This document shows positions 1 to 8,454 of a stretch of DNA of 64,000 nt, piece by piece (within the stretch, counting starts at the first letter, position 1; every line of letters starts with the position of its first letter). The position numbers and the translations under genes were made by a program. The notes under the pieces are model-generated. The model did not search any database and was not told the origin of the DNA. It worked only from the letters and a program-made list of their open reading frames with translations. The DNA is from a virus, in the IMG/VR virus record IMGVR_UViG_3300020473_000011, positions 62,001 to 126,000 of that record. The stretch is one strand, 5' to 3'.

Positions 1-120
1 CGTTGTACCCTTCTCATATAGCTCTAGTTCATCTTGCAGCACTGAAACAACGCGGTCAGGGCACATTACTTCTAGGCGTGTTGCTAGCTTTAGCAGCACG
101 CGAAAACGATTGTTATTCAT
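1..120 (-). CDS. unknown protein, N-terminal 40 codons only (runs off left edge)
   Basis: An open frame starts at an ATG at 120 and runs leftwards without a stop to base 1, beginning MNNNRFRVLL. A purine-rich AGAGA lies about 9 nt upstream. It follows the gene at 147-392 by 26 bp and is probably co-transcribed with it from the operator-containing promoter near 456-482. Too little is visible to name a family. Confidence 0.6.
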   Translation of the reverse strand, partial: MNNNRFRVLLKLATRLEVMCPDRVVSVLQDELELYEKGTT

Positions 121-146
121 CAGTAGTCTCTCTTATTTTAAAATTC

Positions 147-392
147 TTATTTTTCTTCAACCCAAGGGTGCGTTACGCCATACTCAACTGACATTTTCTG
201 TTTAAATACAGTATCAGGCTTCGCCAAGGCAATTTCATTCTCTTCAAAGCGGTCATCGCGTACAGAGAAGTACTTGTCGAATAATCGTTTTGGAATGCGC
301 ATTGCGGCCATGGCTTTAGGCTTGCTTGTTGCTGCCACCATGAAATTATTCACGCCGTCTTTGCTTCCATAGAATACTTTTAGCTTTGCCAT
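147..392 (-). CDS. hypothetical protein, 81 aa
   Basis: The protein begins MAKLKVFYGS and ends HPWVEEK. The open frame extends up to 482, but the ATG at 392 has AAAGGGA 8 nt upstream, and the upstream part would overlap the promoter, so 392 is preferred. It is basic in the middle (KPKAMAAMRIPKRLFDKYF) and has no recognisable domain. It is the first gene of a leftward transcript that continues past the window edge. Confidence 0.75.
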   Translation of the reverse strand: MAKLKVFYGSKDGVNNFMVAATSKPKAMAAMRIPKRLFDKYFSVRDDRFEENEIALAKPDTVFKQKMSVEYGVTHPWVEEK

Positions 393-455
393 GAGGCTGT
401 TCCCTTTAGTTGGTATTGTCTGTAAAAGGCTGCGGGGCAACCGACTTGGCACAAA

Positions 456-482
456 TTTATAGAATCGTTGTACAACCGTCAA
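456..482 (-). promoter_or_regulatory. operator-containing promoter for 147-392
   Basis: On the minus strand TTGACG (482-477) is followed 15-16 bp later by TATAAA. The spacer contains GGTTGTACAACGA, one copy of the window-wide TTGTACAA palindrome. An element-2-like sequence (TTGCCCCGCAG on the minus strand, 439-429) lies downstream. Confidence 0.65.
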
Positions 483-510
483 GTTTTATTTATGTTTTAA
501 ATGAAAGTAG

Positions 511-570
511 CTGCGCCGCAACGCTTTTCATTCAAAAAGTGTTGTACAACGATGTGAGTGATGCTATAGT
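511..570 (+). promoter_or_regulatory. promoter and operator for 610-1668
   Basis: TTGTAC (542-547), a 17-bp spacer and TATAGT (565-570) form a near-consensus sigma70 promoter whose -35 box is part of the operator TGTTGTACAACGA. Element 2 (CTGCGCCGCA, 511-520) lies just upstream. The promoter faces away from the one at 456-482, so this gap carries divergent, doubly controlled transcription. Confidence 0.7.
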
Positions 571-609
571 CAGCCCTATTGAAAGCACTAACTAATTTGA
601 GATCCCGAT

Positions 610-1668
610 ATGGACACAAGTACGCCTGAATTAAACATTGTTGATAAGATCGTAAAAAGCGCAATTTTGACACACTTTTCTACGAACCCATCACGTGCCC
701 ATGTACTCAGCCACGTGCTACTTACGACAGGTAACTGTTACGAGTGGGTTAAGGATGCAGATGGTCTTTATGTACTAGAGTCTCCATTCGACGATGCTGA
801 TGGCACAACGACGCGCATCGAACCAGAAGAACATGAAGAACTCGATGGGGCATTCAAGCTCCTTGCACGCTTCAAGGACAGCAACGCGAGTATTACATTT
901 CGTAATATGATCACTGAGTGGATTTCTGACAATATCGACGTCTACTGTACGCGACGTTTCCAAGCTGAGCTAGGTGCAGACCTCAGCCCAACACGGGCTT
1001 ATACTAACTTTATGCCTGACTCGGCTGCGATCTCCACGATGCCTAACGTAGAAGAGATACACCCAGTTTGGGTGGCCGCCATAGAAGAGCTTATCTCTAA
1101 CCAGTTTGACCTTATCTGGGCGGGCGGTCTACCGAGAGGAAGCCGTGAGGCACTTGAACACGTAAGACAGTACGACCCTGCCTACGCACAGCTATACCTC
1201 GCGCTCATGAACGCACGCGAAAAGATAGAAGCTGCTAAGCCTGTGAAGAATAACCCGTATACGCAGAAGTTAGTAGAAAAGCGTGAGAAGCGTCTAGCAG
1301 AGAATTATGCACAACTGACTGCGAAGGCTGAGAACGCAGAATGGGAAGCGCCGAGCTTCGAAGAGTTTGTGAAAATAAGCGCAACCGACTTTAAGAAAGG
1401 GAACATCATTATCCATGAAGAACTAGTCTCTTTTGTGACTGGTCGTCAGGAAGATATGCACCGATTCTTCCCAAACGGTAAGCCTAACGCTGACTTTGAG
1501 CGCCAAGCTATGGCCGTCATTGAATCTTGCACAGCATTCACCAGATACCCACAGGCATCTACCCTAGTCTATGACATAAAGCGTGAGCTTGGTATACGCA
1601 CAGCCTGTGAACCTTTGATTGAGGTCTACGTCAATGACGTATTACCTATGCTTTTCTCAGCCTCTTAA
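610..1668 (+). CDS. hypothetical protein, 352 aa
   Basis: I do not recognise this protein. It is soluble and acidic, with no signal peptide or membrane segment. There is a charged helical stretch around residues 205-245 (many K and E, e.g. KLVEKREKRLAENY). The start at 610 is preceded by GAGATCCCGAT, a weak ribosome site. It is transcribed from the operator-bearing promoter at 542-570 and followed 32 bp later by a second small gene. Confidence 0.8.
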   Translation: MDTSTPELNIVDKIVKSAILTHFSTNPSRAHVLSHVLLTTGNCYEWVKDADGLYVLESPFDDADGTTTRIEPEEHEELDGAFKLLARFKDSNASITFRNMITEWISDNIDVYCTRRFQAELGADLSPTRAYTNFMPDSAAISTMPNVEEIHPVWVAAIEELISNQFDLIWAGGLPRGSREALEHVRQYDPAYAQLYLALMNAREKIEAAKPVKNNPYTQKLVEKREKRLAENYAQLTAKAENAEWEAPSFEEFVKISATDFKKGNIIIHEELVSFVTGRQEDMHRFFPNGKPNADFERQAMAVIESCTAFTRYPQASTLVYDIKRELGIRTACEPLIEVYVNDVLPMLFSAS

Positions 1669-1700
1669 AACCAATTAGAACTATTAGAAGGAAACTTAAA

Positions 1701-1955
1701 ATGACCGTAAGAAACGTAACACAGTACTTGATCGAAGCCTTCAAAAACAACGGCGTTGAGACTATCCAACCGAATGCAAGCGTGCGGTTTGTTACATCAC
1801 TTATTGATGAGCTACCGCGAAGCTGGCATGGGCTTGGGCGTGATGACCTAGTAAAGAAAATACGTGTAACCTGCGAGTTGGGTGCGAGTGGCGGCAAGCT
1901 TAAACGCCGCAGAGTTAAAGATGTTAAGGGCTACGTCTACGACATCTTAGTGTAA
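1701..1955 (+). CDS. small basic hypothetical protein, 84 aa
   Basis: A good ribosome site (AGAAGGAAA) lies 9 nt before ATG 1701. The C-terminal third is very basic (KLKRRRVKDVKGYVYD), consistent with nucleic-acid binding, but no known fold is recognised. Probably co-transcribed with 610-1668. Confidence 0.75.
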   Translation: MTVRNVTQYLIEAFKNNGVETIQPNASVRFVTSLIDELPRSWHGLGRDDLVKKIRVTCELGASGGKLKRRRVKDVKGYVYDILV

Positions 1956-1975
1956 CCTAAACCTGCTGAAATAAC

Positions 1976-2034
1976 CTGCGGCGTAGATATTTTCGAATAA
2001 AATCGTTGTACAATGATTTGGTCGGTGCTATAGT
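1976..2034 (+). promoter_or_regulatory. promoter and operator for the 2073-3983 operon
   Basis: TTGTAC (2006-2011), 17 bp, TATAGT (2029-2034). The -35 box lies inside operator TCGTTGTACAATGA (2003-2016). A copy of element 2, CTGCGGCGTAG, lies at 1976-1986, to the left of the operator in this case. Confidence 0.7.
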
Positions 2035-2072
2035 GGCTGACATTGAGACATTGAGATTTATTTGAGCCTATT

Positions 2073-2414
2073 ATGAAATTGAACGATACGATCTACGCCG
2101 TGACTGACCAACATGTGGTGCTTACCTTGGTTGTGGCCAAAACCGATAGCATGATTGAAGATCTAGACGGTTGGACAAAAGTGACGACCGAGTTAGCAAC
2201 TGAAAATGCAGGTCACCATGCCAAGAGCCATCACAGCGCATACTTCACTGAGTTCTTCATAGAGCCTGATGGTACGCCAAATCGTACGGGTATCTACAAA
2301 ACAAAAGCTAATGCCGTAAAGGCTACTAGCGAGGCTATCCGTAAAGAACTAGACAACCTTGATAACCGTCGTGCTGTACTACTGGCCAAACAAGCAAAGC
2401 TGGCAGAGGTATAG
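2073..2414 (+). CDS. hypothetical protein, 113 aa
   Basis: Begins MKLNDTIYAV. The C-terminal 40 residues are strongly helical and charged (SEAIRKELDNLDNRRAVLL), suggesting a coiled coil. It ends 3 bp before the PP-loop gene at 2418, so the two are almost certainly translated from one message and may work together. No family recognised. Confidence 0.75.
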   Translation: MKLNDTIYAVTDQHVVLTLVVAKTDSMIEDLDGWTKVTTELATENAGHHAKSHHSAYFTEFFIEPDGTPNRTGIYKTKANAVKATSEAIRKELDNLDNRRAVLLAKQAKLAEV

Positions 2415-2417
2415 TAC

Positions 2418-3983
2418 ATGGCACGCGCACTAGACCTAGCTAAATTCGATGGCAAGATTAAAACGGTGTTGCTATCCGTATCGGGTGGCCGTACGTCACA
2501 CTACATGATCCGCTACTTCTTAGATAACCGTGAAGACGTAGCTCGCCGAATGGGCATCAATGAAAGTGAGCTTGAGTACATCTTTGTATTTGCGAATACA
2601 GGACTTGAGCACGATGATACCCTTCGCTTTGTTCGAGATACTGAGAAGTACTTCGGTATCAAAATCGTATGGGTTGAGGGCGTGCCTGTCTTTGGCGAGC
2701 GTACGGCGACACAGCACCGTATCGTTAACTACGACACTGCCTACCGTCTTGACCAGTACAAAGACGAGAACCACCCTTATACTGCGCACGTGCGTCGTTA
2801 TGGCGTACCTACGATTAGCAAAGTTAACTGCACACGTGAAATGAAGCGTAACGCTATCAATAGTTATATGAAGTCAATCGGCCATGATGAGAAGACGACA
2901 TTTATCACGGCAATCGGCATCCGTTTTGACGAAGAACGCCGCTGTGCAAATAAGCCCGAAGAGCGCAACCTTGTTTACCCAATGGCTCACTGGGTACCAA
3001 CCGTTGAAAAACAAGTCCTTGATTTTTGGAGCCAGTACGAATGGGATCTAAAAATACCGCGCTGGCTAGGTAACTGTGTACATTGCTATGAGAAAGCCGA
3101 CAGTGTTTTAGAACGTGCATATCTAGACTACCCTACAGCCTTTGAGATCGTGGACTACTATGAGAAGACCTATGCAGGTATAGGCTACGAGTTTACGGTT
3201 TACGACGACGCTGAGCCGCGAGCGACCTTCCGTGGTAATGAATATGCAGCTGACATGATTGCGCGCTTTAAGGTGGCACAAGACGACCGCACAGCGCGCG
3301 GTATTCCACTAGAAAATATCAAAGAACACCGTGAGATTTTGGCCGAAGAAAGACGCCTAGCCCGTACGCATATCAACACAGCGCTGAAAGCCTACAACAA
3401 GACGAGCGTGGGCAACCCATTAGCAGCTGCATGGTTTTTCGATAACTGGGATAACTTGAAGTCTGACAGCTTGTATAACGTATGTGAACGCATACTAACA
3501 GAAGTGACCCACCAGCAAAAAATCGGGATTGTTCAAAAGGGTCTAGCGCGTGTTATTGAAGAGTCTGGCCAAGCCTTTATGGTACGTACCCAAAAGCCGA
3601 AGAAGCCCGTTAAGATTGAAGAGTTTAAACCAAAGAAAGCGGCTAATAAGGTGGTTGCAGGCACACGCGCACTACTTGACGGCACGGCACACTTGTCAGT
3701 AGAAGAGGTAATTAAGTTAGTCGCAAAGTTCGCGTACAGGGACTATGCTGACCAACTGACGTACACGAGTGAAGAGCAGCTAGTGGCTACCCTTATCAGT
3801 TATGCGCCTGACATGAACGTACCGACGCCTCAGCGAACAGCGCTACTGATGTATGACATCCTTGCGGCAGTTGACGGTATTCGTGTTATGGATGTCGACG
3901 AGAGCTTACGCAGTGATGTGGCGGTGGCCATGACGAGAATCATGGATGAGGAAGCCTACGAGGACTTGAAAGACGTGGCTTAA
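2418..3983 (+). CDS. PAPS-reductase-like PP-loop protein, 521 aa
   Basis: The N-terminal half carries the PP-loop ATP-pyrophosphatase signature SVSGGRTSHYM (residues ~21-31), then NTGLEHDDTLRFV and a conserved GNCVHCYEKA cysteine pair near residue 219, as in the phosphoadenosine-phosphosulfate reductase/adenine nucleotide hydrolase superfamily. Family members bind ATP or PAPS and are common in large phages, where their substrate is usually unknown. The protein is about twice the usual ~250 aa; roughly residues 290-521 form an extension I cannot assign. Options include sulfur metabolism or DNA/tRNA thiolation; none is shown by the sequence. Last gene of its operon, closed by the terminator at 3991. 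Confidence 0.75.
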   Translation: MARALDLAKFDGKIKTVLLSVSGGRTSHYMIRYFLDNREDVARRMGINESELEYIFVFANTGLEHDDTLRFVRDTEKYFGIKIVWVEGVPVFGERTATQHRIVNYDTAYRLDQYKDENHPYTAHVRRYGVPTISKVNCTREMKRNAINSYMKSIGHDEKTTFITAIGIRFDEERRCANKPEERNLVYPMAHWVPTVEKQVLDFWSQYEWDLKIPRWLGNCVHCYEKADSVLERAYLDYPTAFEIVDYYEKTYAGIGYEFTVYDDAEPRATFRGNEYAADMIARFKVAQDDRTARGIPLENIKEHREILAEERRLARTHINTALKAYNKTSVGNPLAAAWFFDNWDNLKSDSLYNVCERILTEVTHQQKIGIVQKGLARVIEESGQAFMVRTQKPKKPVKIEEFKPKKAANKVVAGTRALLDGTAHLSVEEVIKLVAKFAYRDYADQLTYTSEEQLVATLISYAPDMNVPTPQRTALLMYDILAAVDGIRVMDVDESLRSDVAVAMTRIMDEEAYEDLKDVA

Positions 3984-3990
3984 AGTACGA

Positions 3991-4019
3991 CGAAAAGAGG
4001 TCTTAAAGACCTCTTTTCG
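3991..4019. terminator. bidirectional terminator between converging operons
   Basis: A perfect 13-bp stem (CGAAAAGAGGTCT / AGACCTCTTTTCG) with a 3-nt loop. The A-run on one side and T-run on the other let it stop both the rightward PP-loop transcript and the leftward virion-like operon that ends at 4025. Confidence 0.85.
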
Positions 4020-4024
4020 TTAGA

Positions 4025-5590
4025 TTAGGTAGCATCATCCGTTATTAACCCAACGTACTGCAATGAGTGGTACCGCGATTCACTTGAGCCTTGGAACACT
4101 ACCCTAAAGAGGTTTGTACGCGGTGCAGGTGAACTGAACATTACCTCTAATATATCCTGCTGAGCAGCGTAGCCGACTACCTCATGGTAAACCCATGGAC
4201 TACTATCTGTAAGACCACTAGGGTCATCGGGAGACTTTGTGTAGAGTGTAACCCTGCGCCCCCATTTATGAGCTGGTCCACCGTTAGCAATACGCAACCC
4301 TTTAACTGTAACCTTCTCAGCTGTCTTAAAGCTTAAATTAGAATATGAAGCCTTTACTTGCGCCCACTGACCAGTGTTATTGGTAAACATCGTCATCGCG
4401 GTAGCCCCCTCGTAGAAGGCCGTCGCATTAGTCTCGGCCGCGAGGATGAAAGGTTTATCGTCTTGTTTAAAGCTCCGTGCGTCACCTAGTGCGAGAGGTT
4501 CCGTACTGGCAAGACTGCTATCTGACGGCGTATAGATGACTAGGTCACCGTAATTCTGTGCTGGGTCGTCTCTACGCCCATGGATAAAGGCACTGGTAAG
4601 GTGGTCAGAAAAGTGAGTAACCATCGCAGGGTCATATAAGTGCGAAGACTCGAAGGGCTGACCTTCTGTAGCATCTTCGAGCATTGATTGTTTAAAGCCA
4701 TTTGAGTGACCTACCCAGTGTGGCACAGCTATGTGTTTAAAATAATAGGTGAGGTTAACGTCACCTGATTCGCTGCTGTTGATAAGGCTATCAACATCAT
4801 CTGGGCACTCAATGGTGACAAGCACAACTGATGGGCAATGACGGGTAACCGTCATACTACTCAAATCGTCGAACCTTATGGGGTTCATGTCGGTGCTCGT
4901 GGGTATTGTAGCAGGAACAACATCGTGTCCATAGGTATTGGCTTGGAACTGCGCTACAGGGAAGCCTACGCGTCGGAGTGAGAGTGCCCCAGCCTTCCCA
5001 TCAGCTGAGATAATGTGCTGAGTGCCTAGTAGGTCTTTGATGGGGAAGCTACGGGCTTGATAGAGCAGGTTTTCTGCTTGGGCATCCCAGCTTGCTTCTT
5101 CATCGACAGGAATAAGCTCACGTCCTTTGTAGTGTGCAGTATAGACGTTGGTCGAGCTATGGCCATACGGCAAGCCGTAGGTCAAACGGTAGGCTTCCGA
5201 AATCACATTAAAGAGGCTGCTACTACGGAAGTTAGTACCCATCACACCAAGGCTAGGATAATCACTTAGATTAAAACCATAGGTTCTTAAATCCTGTAGG
5301 TTAACGGGCTGGTCTACTAATTTATCTTCGGTCTCGAAGACAGCTAACTCACTTAGGTGCATATCTGAAATGGTGCAGACACTGGTATGTCTAGCATTAT
5401 CATTTAGTGTGTCGAGCGAAGTGGTCGTGGGGGCGTAGTAAGCAAGACTCATCAAGCCCTGTAAAACAAAATGCTTGTATTGCTTACCCTCGGGGGCTTT
5501 ACCCACCAGCTCGGAGTGGTGACTTAGTCTTTCTTCGATGTAGTCACAACGCTTGTTAAGTAGCGCAGTGGCAGTATTAAACGTAGTCAT
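4025..5590 (-). CDS. putative virion surface protein with C-terminal galactose-binding-like domain, 521 aa
   Basis: Paralog of the next gene (5653-7257). Both begin with nearly the same 30 residues (FNTATALLNKRCDYIE) and share many blocks, e.g. SDMHLSELAVFETE, SWDAQAENLLYQARSFPIKDLLG and STEPLALGDARSF. The last ~110 residues (VKGLRIANGGPAHKWGR ... LFRVVF ... YHSLQYVGLI) look like a galactose-binding/discoidin-type beta sandwich, common in surface-binding proteins. No catalytic motif seen. Start at 5590 is preceded by AAATTGAGACT. It is the last gene of a 15-gene leftward cluster. The virion role is inferred from size, repetition and cluster structure. Confidence 0.7.
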   Translation of the reverse strand: MTTFNTATALLNKRCDYIEERLSHHSELVGKAPEGKQYKHFVLQGLMSLAYYAPTTTSLDTLNDNARHTSVCTISDMHLSELAVFETEDKLVDQPVNLQDLRTYGFNLSDYPSLGVMGTNFRSSSLFNVISEAYRLTYGLPYGHSSTNVYTAHYKGRELIPVDEEASWDAQAENLLYQARSFPIKDLLGTQHIISADGKAGALSLRRVGFPVAQFQANTYGHDVVPATIPTSTDMNPIRFDDLSSMTVTRHCPSVVLVTIECPDDVDSLINSSESGDVNLTYYFKHIAVPHWVGHSNGFKQSMLEDATEGQPFESSHLYDPAMVTHFSDHLTSAFIHGRRDDPAQNYGDLVIYTPSDSSLASTEPLALGDARSFKQDDKPFILAAETNATAFYEGATAMTMFTNNTGQWAQVKASYSNLSFKTAEKVTVKGLRIANGGPAHKWGRRVTLYTKSPDDPSGLTDSSPWVYHEVVGYAAQQDILEVMFSSPAPRTNLFRVVFQGSSESRYHSLQYVGLITDDAT

Positions 5591-5652
5591 AGTCTCAATT
5601 TTCCTTAGTTAAGTAGTACGAGGCTGCACTTAGGCCGCCCCGTGCAACAAGA

Positions 5653-7257
5653 TTAAACAGCATCTTCTGGCGTGTCACTAGCAGTGATAAACGCAACGTG
5701 CTGCATAGAGGTGTAACCGCCCTCGTCTGAATCCGTGAACTCTACATAAAAAATATTTGTAGAGGGGGCTGCCTTGCTAAAGAATACATCCACAGCGGCT
5801 GTTGTTGGTGAGAAGCTGATACTCTCGTGCAACTCCCAGTTACCATCAAGTGAAGCGCCGTTAGGATGGTCGGCTGGCTTTGTGTAGAGGCTGACAGTTC
5901 TTCCGTACTTACGTGATGGACCACCGTTGGCGATGGTCAATCCGCGTACAGTGAACTGCTCCTTAGTCACAAATCGGCTGTGAATAGAACCCCCACTTTT
6001 TTGCATCCATTGGGTGGGGTTATCTGTAAATACTGTCCACTGAGTCGCGCCGCCATACCGCGCACTGGCGTTATAGGCAGCTGCTGCCACCTTGCCCTCA
6101 AGGCTTTGATGGTAAGTATACTGCTTGTTCTGCATAAAACTCCTCGCATCACCTAATGCAAGTGGTTCAGTGCTAGCAAGACTGTCGTCTGACGGTGTGA
6201 AGATGATTAGGTCACCGTGGGCATTACCATTGTCGTTATCAATGTCCCCGATTGACGCACTAGTCAACACATCAGCGAAGTGCGATACCATCGAGGGGTC
6301 GTAAAGGCGCGATTGCGAAAGTGGTTTACCTTCTTCCCCTTCACCGTTATTTTTATGGTCGAAGATATTAGCCAAACCCACCCAGTGAGGCACCATGATG
6401 TGCTTAAAGTAGTAAGTTAGTGCTACATCGTCAGTTCCCTCGCCTGCTATCAACTCGTCTAGGTTATCAGGGCACTCAATGGTGACAAGGATAATTGACG
6501 GGCAGTGACGCACAACGATAGGCCACGCCATGTCATCAAGAGGGCGAATAGCATCGGCAGGTGAATGGTAGACTGAGTGAGGACTAACATTCTTACCTTC
6601 TGGGTCACCTTGGAACTGTGGCACAGGGAATCCCGCTCGACGTAGCGAGAAAGCACCCGCCTTACCATCGTCAGCAATTATATGCTGGGCACCGAGCAGG
6701 TCTTTTATAGGGAAACTACGGGCTTGATAAAGCAGGTTTTCTGCTTGGACATCCCAGCTTGCTTCTGCATCGACAGGTATAAGTTCACGACCCTTGTAGT
6801 GTGACGTCATGTGCTCGTCTAGGGTGTAATTCGGCGTCATGCCGTAGGTACTATCGTAGGCATTCATGATCGGGGCGTACAATGCACTTAGGCGCATTGT
6901 CTGACCAAGGCCGTCATTGCTTGGGTAGTTACTTAAATCCAAACCAAAATCGCGCAGCGTCTGTAGTTTAACGGGTTGGTCTACAAGCTTCTCTTCGGTC
7001 TCGAATACAGCCAGCTCACTTAGGTGCATATCTGAAATGGTGCTTACGCCTGCCGATTGGGCTGTCCCAGCGGGTGTCTGTAGCCCACGATGAACAGGTG
7101 AGTAGAATCCAGCATGCACTAATCCTTGCAGTACGAAGTGTTTGTACTGCTTTCCTGCGGGGGCTTTGCCGATTAGTTCAGAGTGAAGGCTTAGCTTTCC
7201 TTCGATGTAGTCACAACGCTTGTTAAGTAGCGCCGTGGCGGTATTAAACGTAGCCAT
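5653..7257 (-). CDS. putative virion surface protein, paralog of 4025-5590, 534 aa
   Basis: Aligns along its full length with the following gene: FNTATALLNKRCDYIEGK at the start, HYKGRELIPVDAEASWD near residue 150, and a galactose-binding-like C-terminal domain (VRGLTIANGGPSRKYGR ... IFYVEFTDS). Insertions of a few residues separate the paralogs in the middle. Upstream spacing and ribosome site (AAAATTGAGACT) are also copied, so the duplication included the leader. Likely a receptor-binding or decoration protein; function not shown. Confidence 0.7.
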   Translation of the reverse strand: MATFNTATALLNKRCDYIEGKLSLHSELIGKAPAGKQYKHFVLQGLVHAGFYSPVHRGLQTPAGTAQSAGVSTISDMHLSELAVFETEEKLVDQPVKLQTLRDFGLDLSNYPSNDGLGQTMRLSALYAPIMNAYDSTYGMTPNYTLDEHMTSHYKGRELIPVDAEASWDVQAENLLYQARSFPIKDLLGAQHIIADDGKAGAFSLRRAGFPVPQFQGDPEGKNVSPHSVYHSPADAIRPLDDMAWPIVVRHCPSIILVTIECPDNLDELIAGEGTDDVALTYYFKHIMVPHWVGLANIFDHKNNGEGEEGKPLSQSRLYDPSMVSHFADVLTSASIGDIDNDNGNAHGDLIIFTPSDDSLASTEPLALGDARSFMQNKQYTYHQSLEGKVAAAAYNASARYGGATQWTVFTDNPTQWMQKSGGSIHSRFVTKEQFTVRGLTIANGGPSRKYGRTVSLYTKPADHPNGASLDGNWELHESISFSPTTAAVDVFFSKAAPSTNIFYVEFTDSDEGGYTSMQHVAFITASDTPEDAV

Positions 7258-7279
7258 AGTCTCAATTTTTCCTTATCCA

Positions 7280-7840
7280 TTAGCGTAAGACGCGAAATGG
7301 AATTTCAAGTTGATTGTTTTCGATGTACAACGGGCGGCCTAGCTTCCATTGGTCAAGGGCTTCAAACTCGATGTCAGCACCGCTTTGGTAGGTACCGACT
7401 GTGCCCACTATATAGGTGTATGGCACCTTCCTTGGGTAAGACGATGCTTGACCCTTTTCTTCTAACCCCATGTAGGTATCTAAGTCCGAGATAACTACGG
7501 CAAATGTACGTAGGGTGCCCTCGTCACTGGCCTGCCTTTTGTCTATCGCGGCATAAAGCGCCTCATTTTTATCGGCTGAGATAACTAGGGCTAAGTTGCC
7601 ACTCTCACTGACAGAAAGCCTATCCAAAAATGTCCCTCTGTTAGGTGATAGTGTCTGGTTACCTGAGAACATGTTTATGTAATCCGAACGCGTGTAGGTC
7701 TTATTTTCCAGCCGCGCTAAGACGTCTTCGGGTGAGTCCGTTGAGAAGAACAAAACGGGAAAATGGCCATGAGCCGTTGCGGCCATAGCGCCAGCCTCTG
7801 AGGCAAAACGCGGGTTTACCCAGCGTAGTTCGTCACTCAT
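7280..7840 (-). CDS. putative virion protein, FxG/GTxG paralog family, 186 aa
   Basis: Carries the two marks of a family repeated through this cluster: an N-terminal LFFSTDSPEDV motif (residues ~30-40) and a C-terminal VGTVGTYQSGADIEF motif (~145-160). Between them it is rich in T, S, D and beta-type residues with few helices predicted by eye. Such short repeated proteins in phage structural regions are usually minor tail or decoration proteins; that role is inference here. Confidence 0.6.
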   Translation of the reverse strand: MSDELRWVNPRFASEAGAMAATAHGHFPVLFFSTDSPEDVLARLENKTYTRSDYINMFSGNQTLSPNRGTFLDRLSVSESGNLALVISADKNEALYAAIDKRQASDEGTLRTFAVVISDLDTYMGLEEKGQASSYPRKVPYTYIVGTVGTYQSGADIEFEALDQWKLGRPLYIENNQLEIPFRVLR

Positions 7841-7849
7841 AGTGTCTCC

Positions 7850-8437
7850 TTAAATTGGCAGTGTAAGCATTGAGAAGTCGCGAGACTTGGGTAATTCACC
7901 CAGTGCTAGCGCGCGTTTTAGGGTGACCATCCCTGTTGTCTGGTCACCCGTTAAATGAGCAACCTGCCCCACTAGATCTATCTGGGTGACGTCATCACTT
8001 ACGCCGTCGATTATACCAGTACCTGTTGCGGCGGTACCCGTGACAACAAACCATGTAGGTGTGTAGTCCTCTTCGGCTATAGGGGAATTAATAGTGCTCA
8101 CTAGTTTCCCTAGCTTTAGGTTCGTTGTGATCGACCATTCCATGTTATCGTGGTCGACATAGCGGATGAAGGCACTTGCAACATGCAACGGGTCGCTTGT
8201 TGTGTCTGCCATCTGGGACAGCGTATTACCCGTATTTGAGGTTAATACACGGCTCGTCTTGAACGTTGCCACCCAGTCGTCAGCACGACCCGATAGCAGA
8301 TTACTCAGCTCTTCCACTGGGCTTCCCTGATTAAGCTGAGGTCGGTCACCACGAAAGAAAACGATGTGTTTATTACGCGCGAAGTCAGAGGCAGCAACGT
8401 GTGTCTGTAACAGCAAGTTAACATTATTAAAGTACAT
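7850..8437 (-). CDS. putative virion protein, FxG/GTxG paralog family, 195 aa
   Basis: Has the N-terminal motif IVFFRGDRPQ (~25-34) and, less conserved, FVVTGTAATGTGI (~130) and DLVGQVAHLTGDQ (~155) near the C-terminus. Ten bp separate it from the downstream gene. Beta-rich, no signal peptide. Role inferred from its paralogs. Confidence 0.55.
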   Translation of the reverse strand: MYFNNVNLLLQTHVAASDFARNKHIVFFRGDRPQLNQGSPVEELSNLLSGRADDWVATFKTSRVLTSNTGNTLSQMADTTSDPLHVASAFIRYVDHDNMEWSITTNLKLGKLVSTINSPIAEEDYTPTWFVVTGTAATGTGIIDGVSDDVTQIDLVGQVAHLTGDQTTGMVTLKRALALGELPKSRDFSMLTLPI

Positions 8438-8454
8438 AAAGAAACGCCCCTAAG

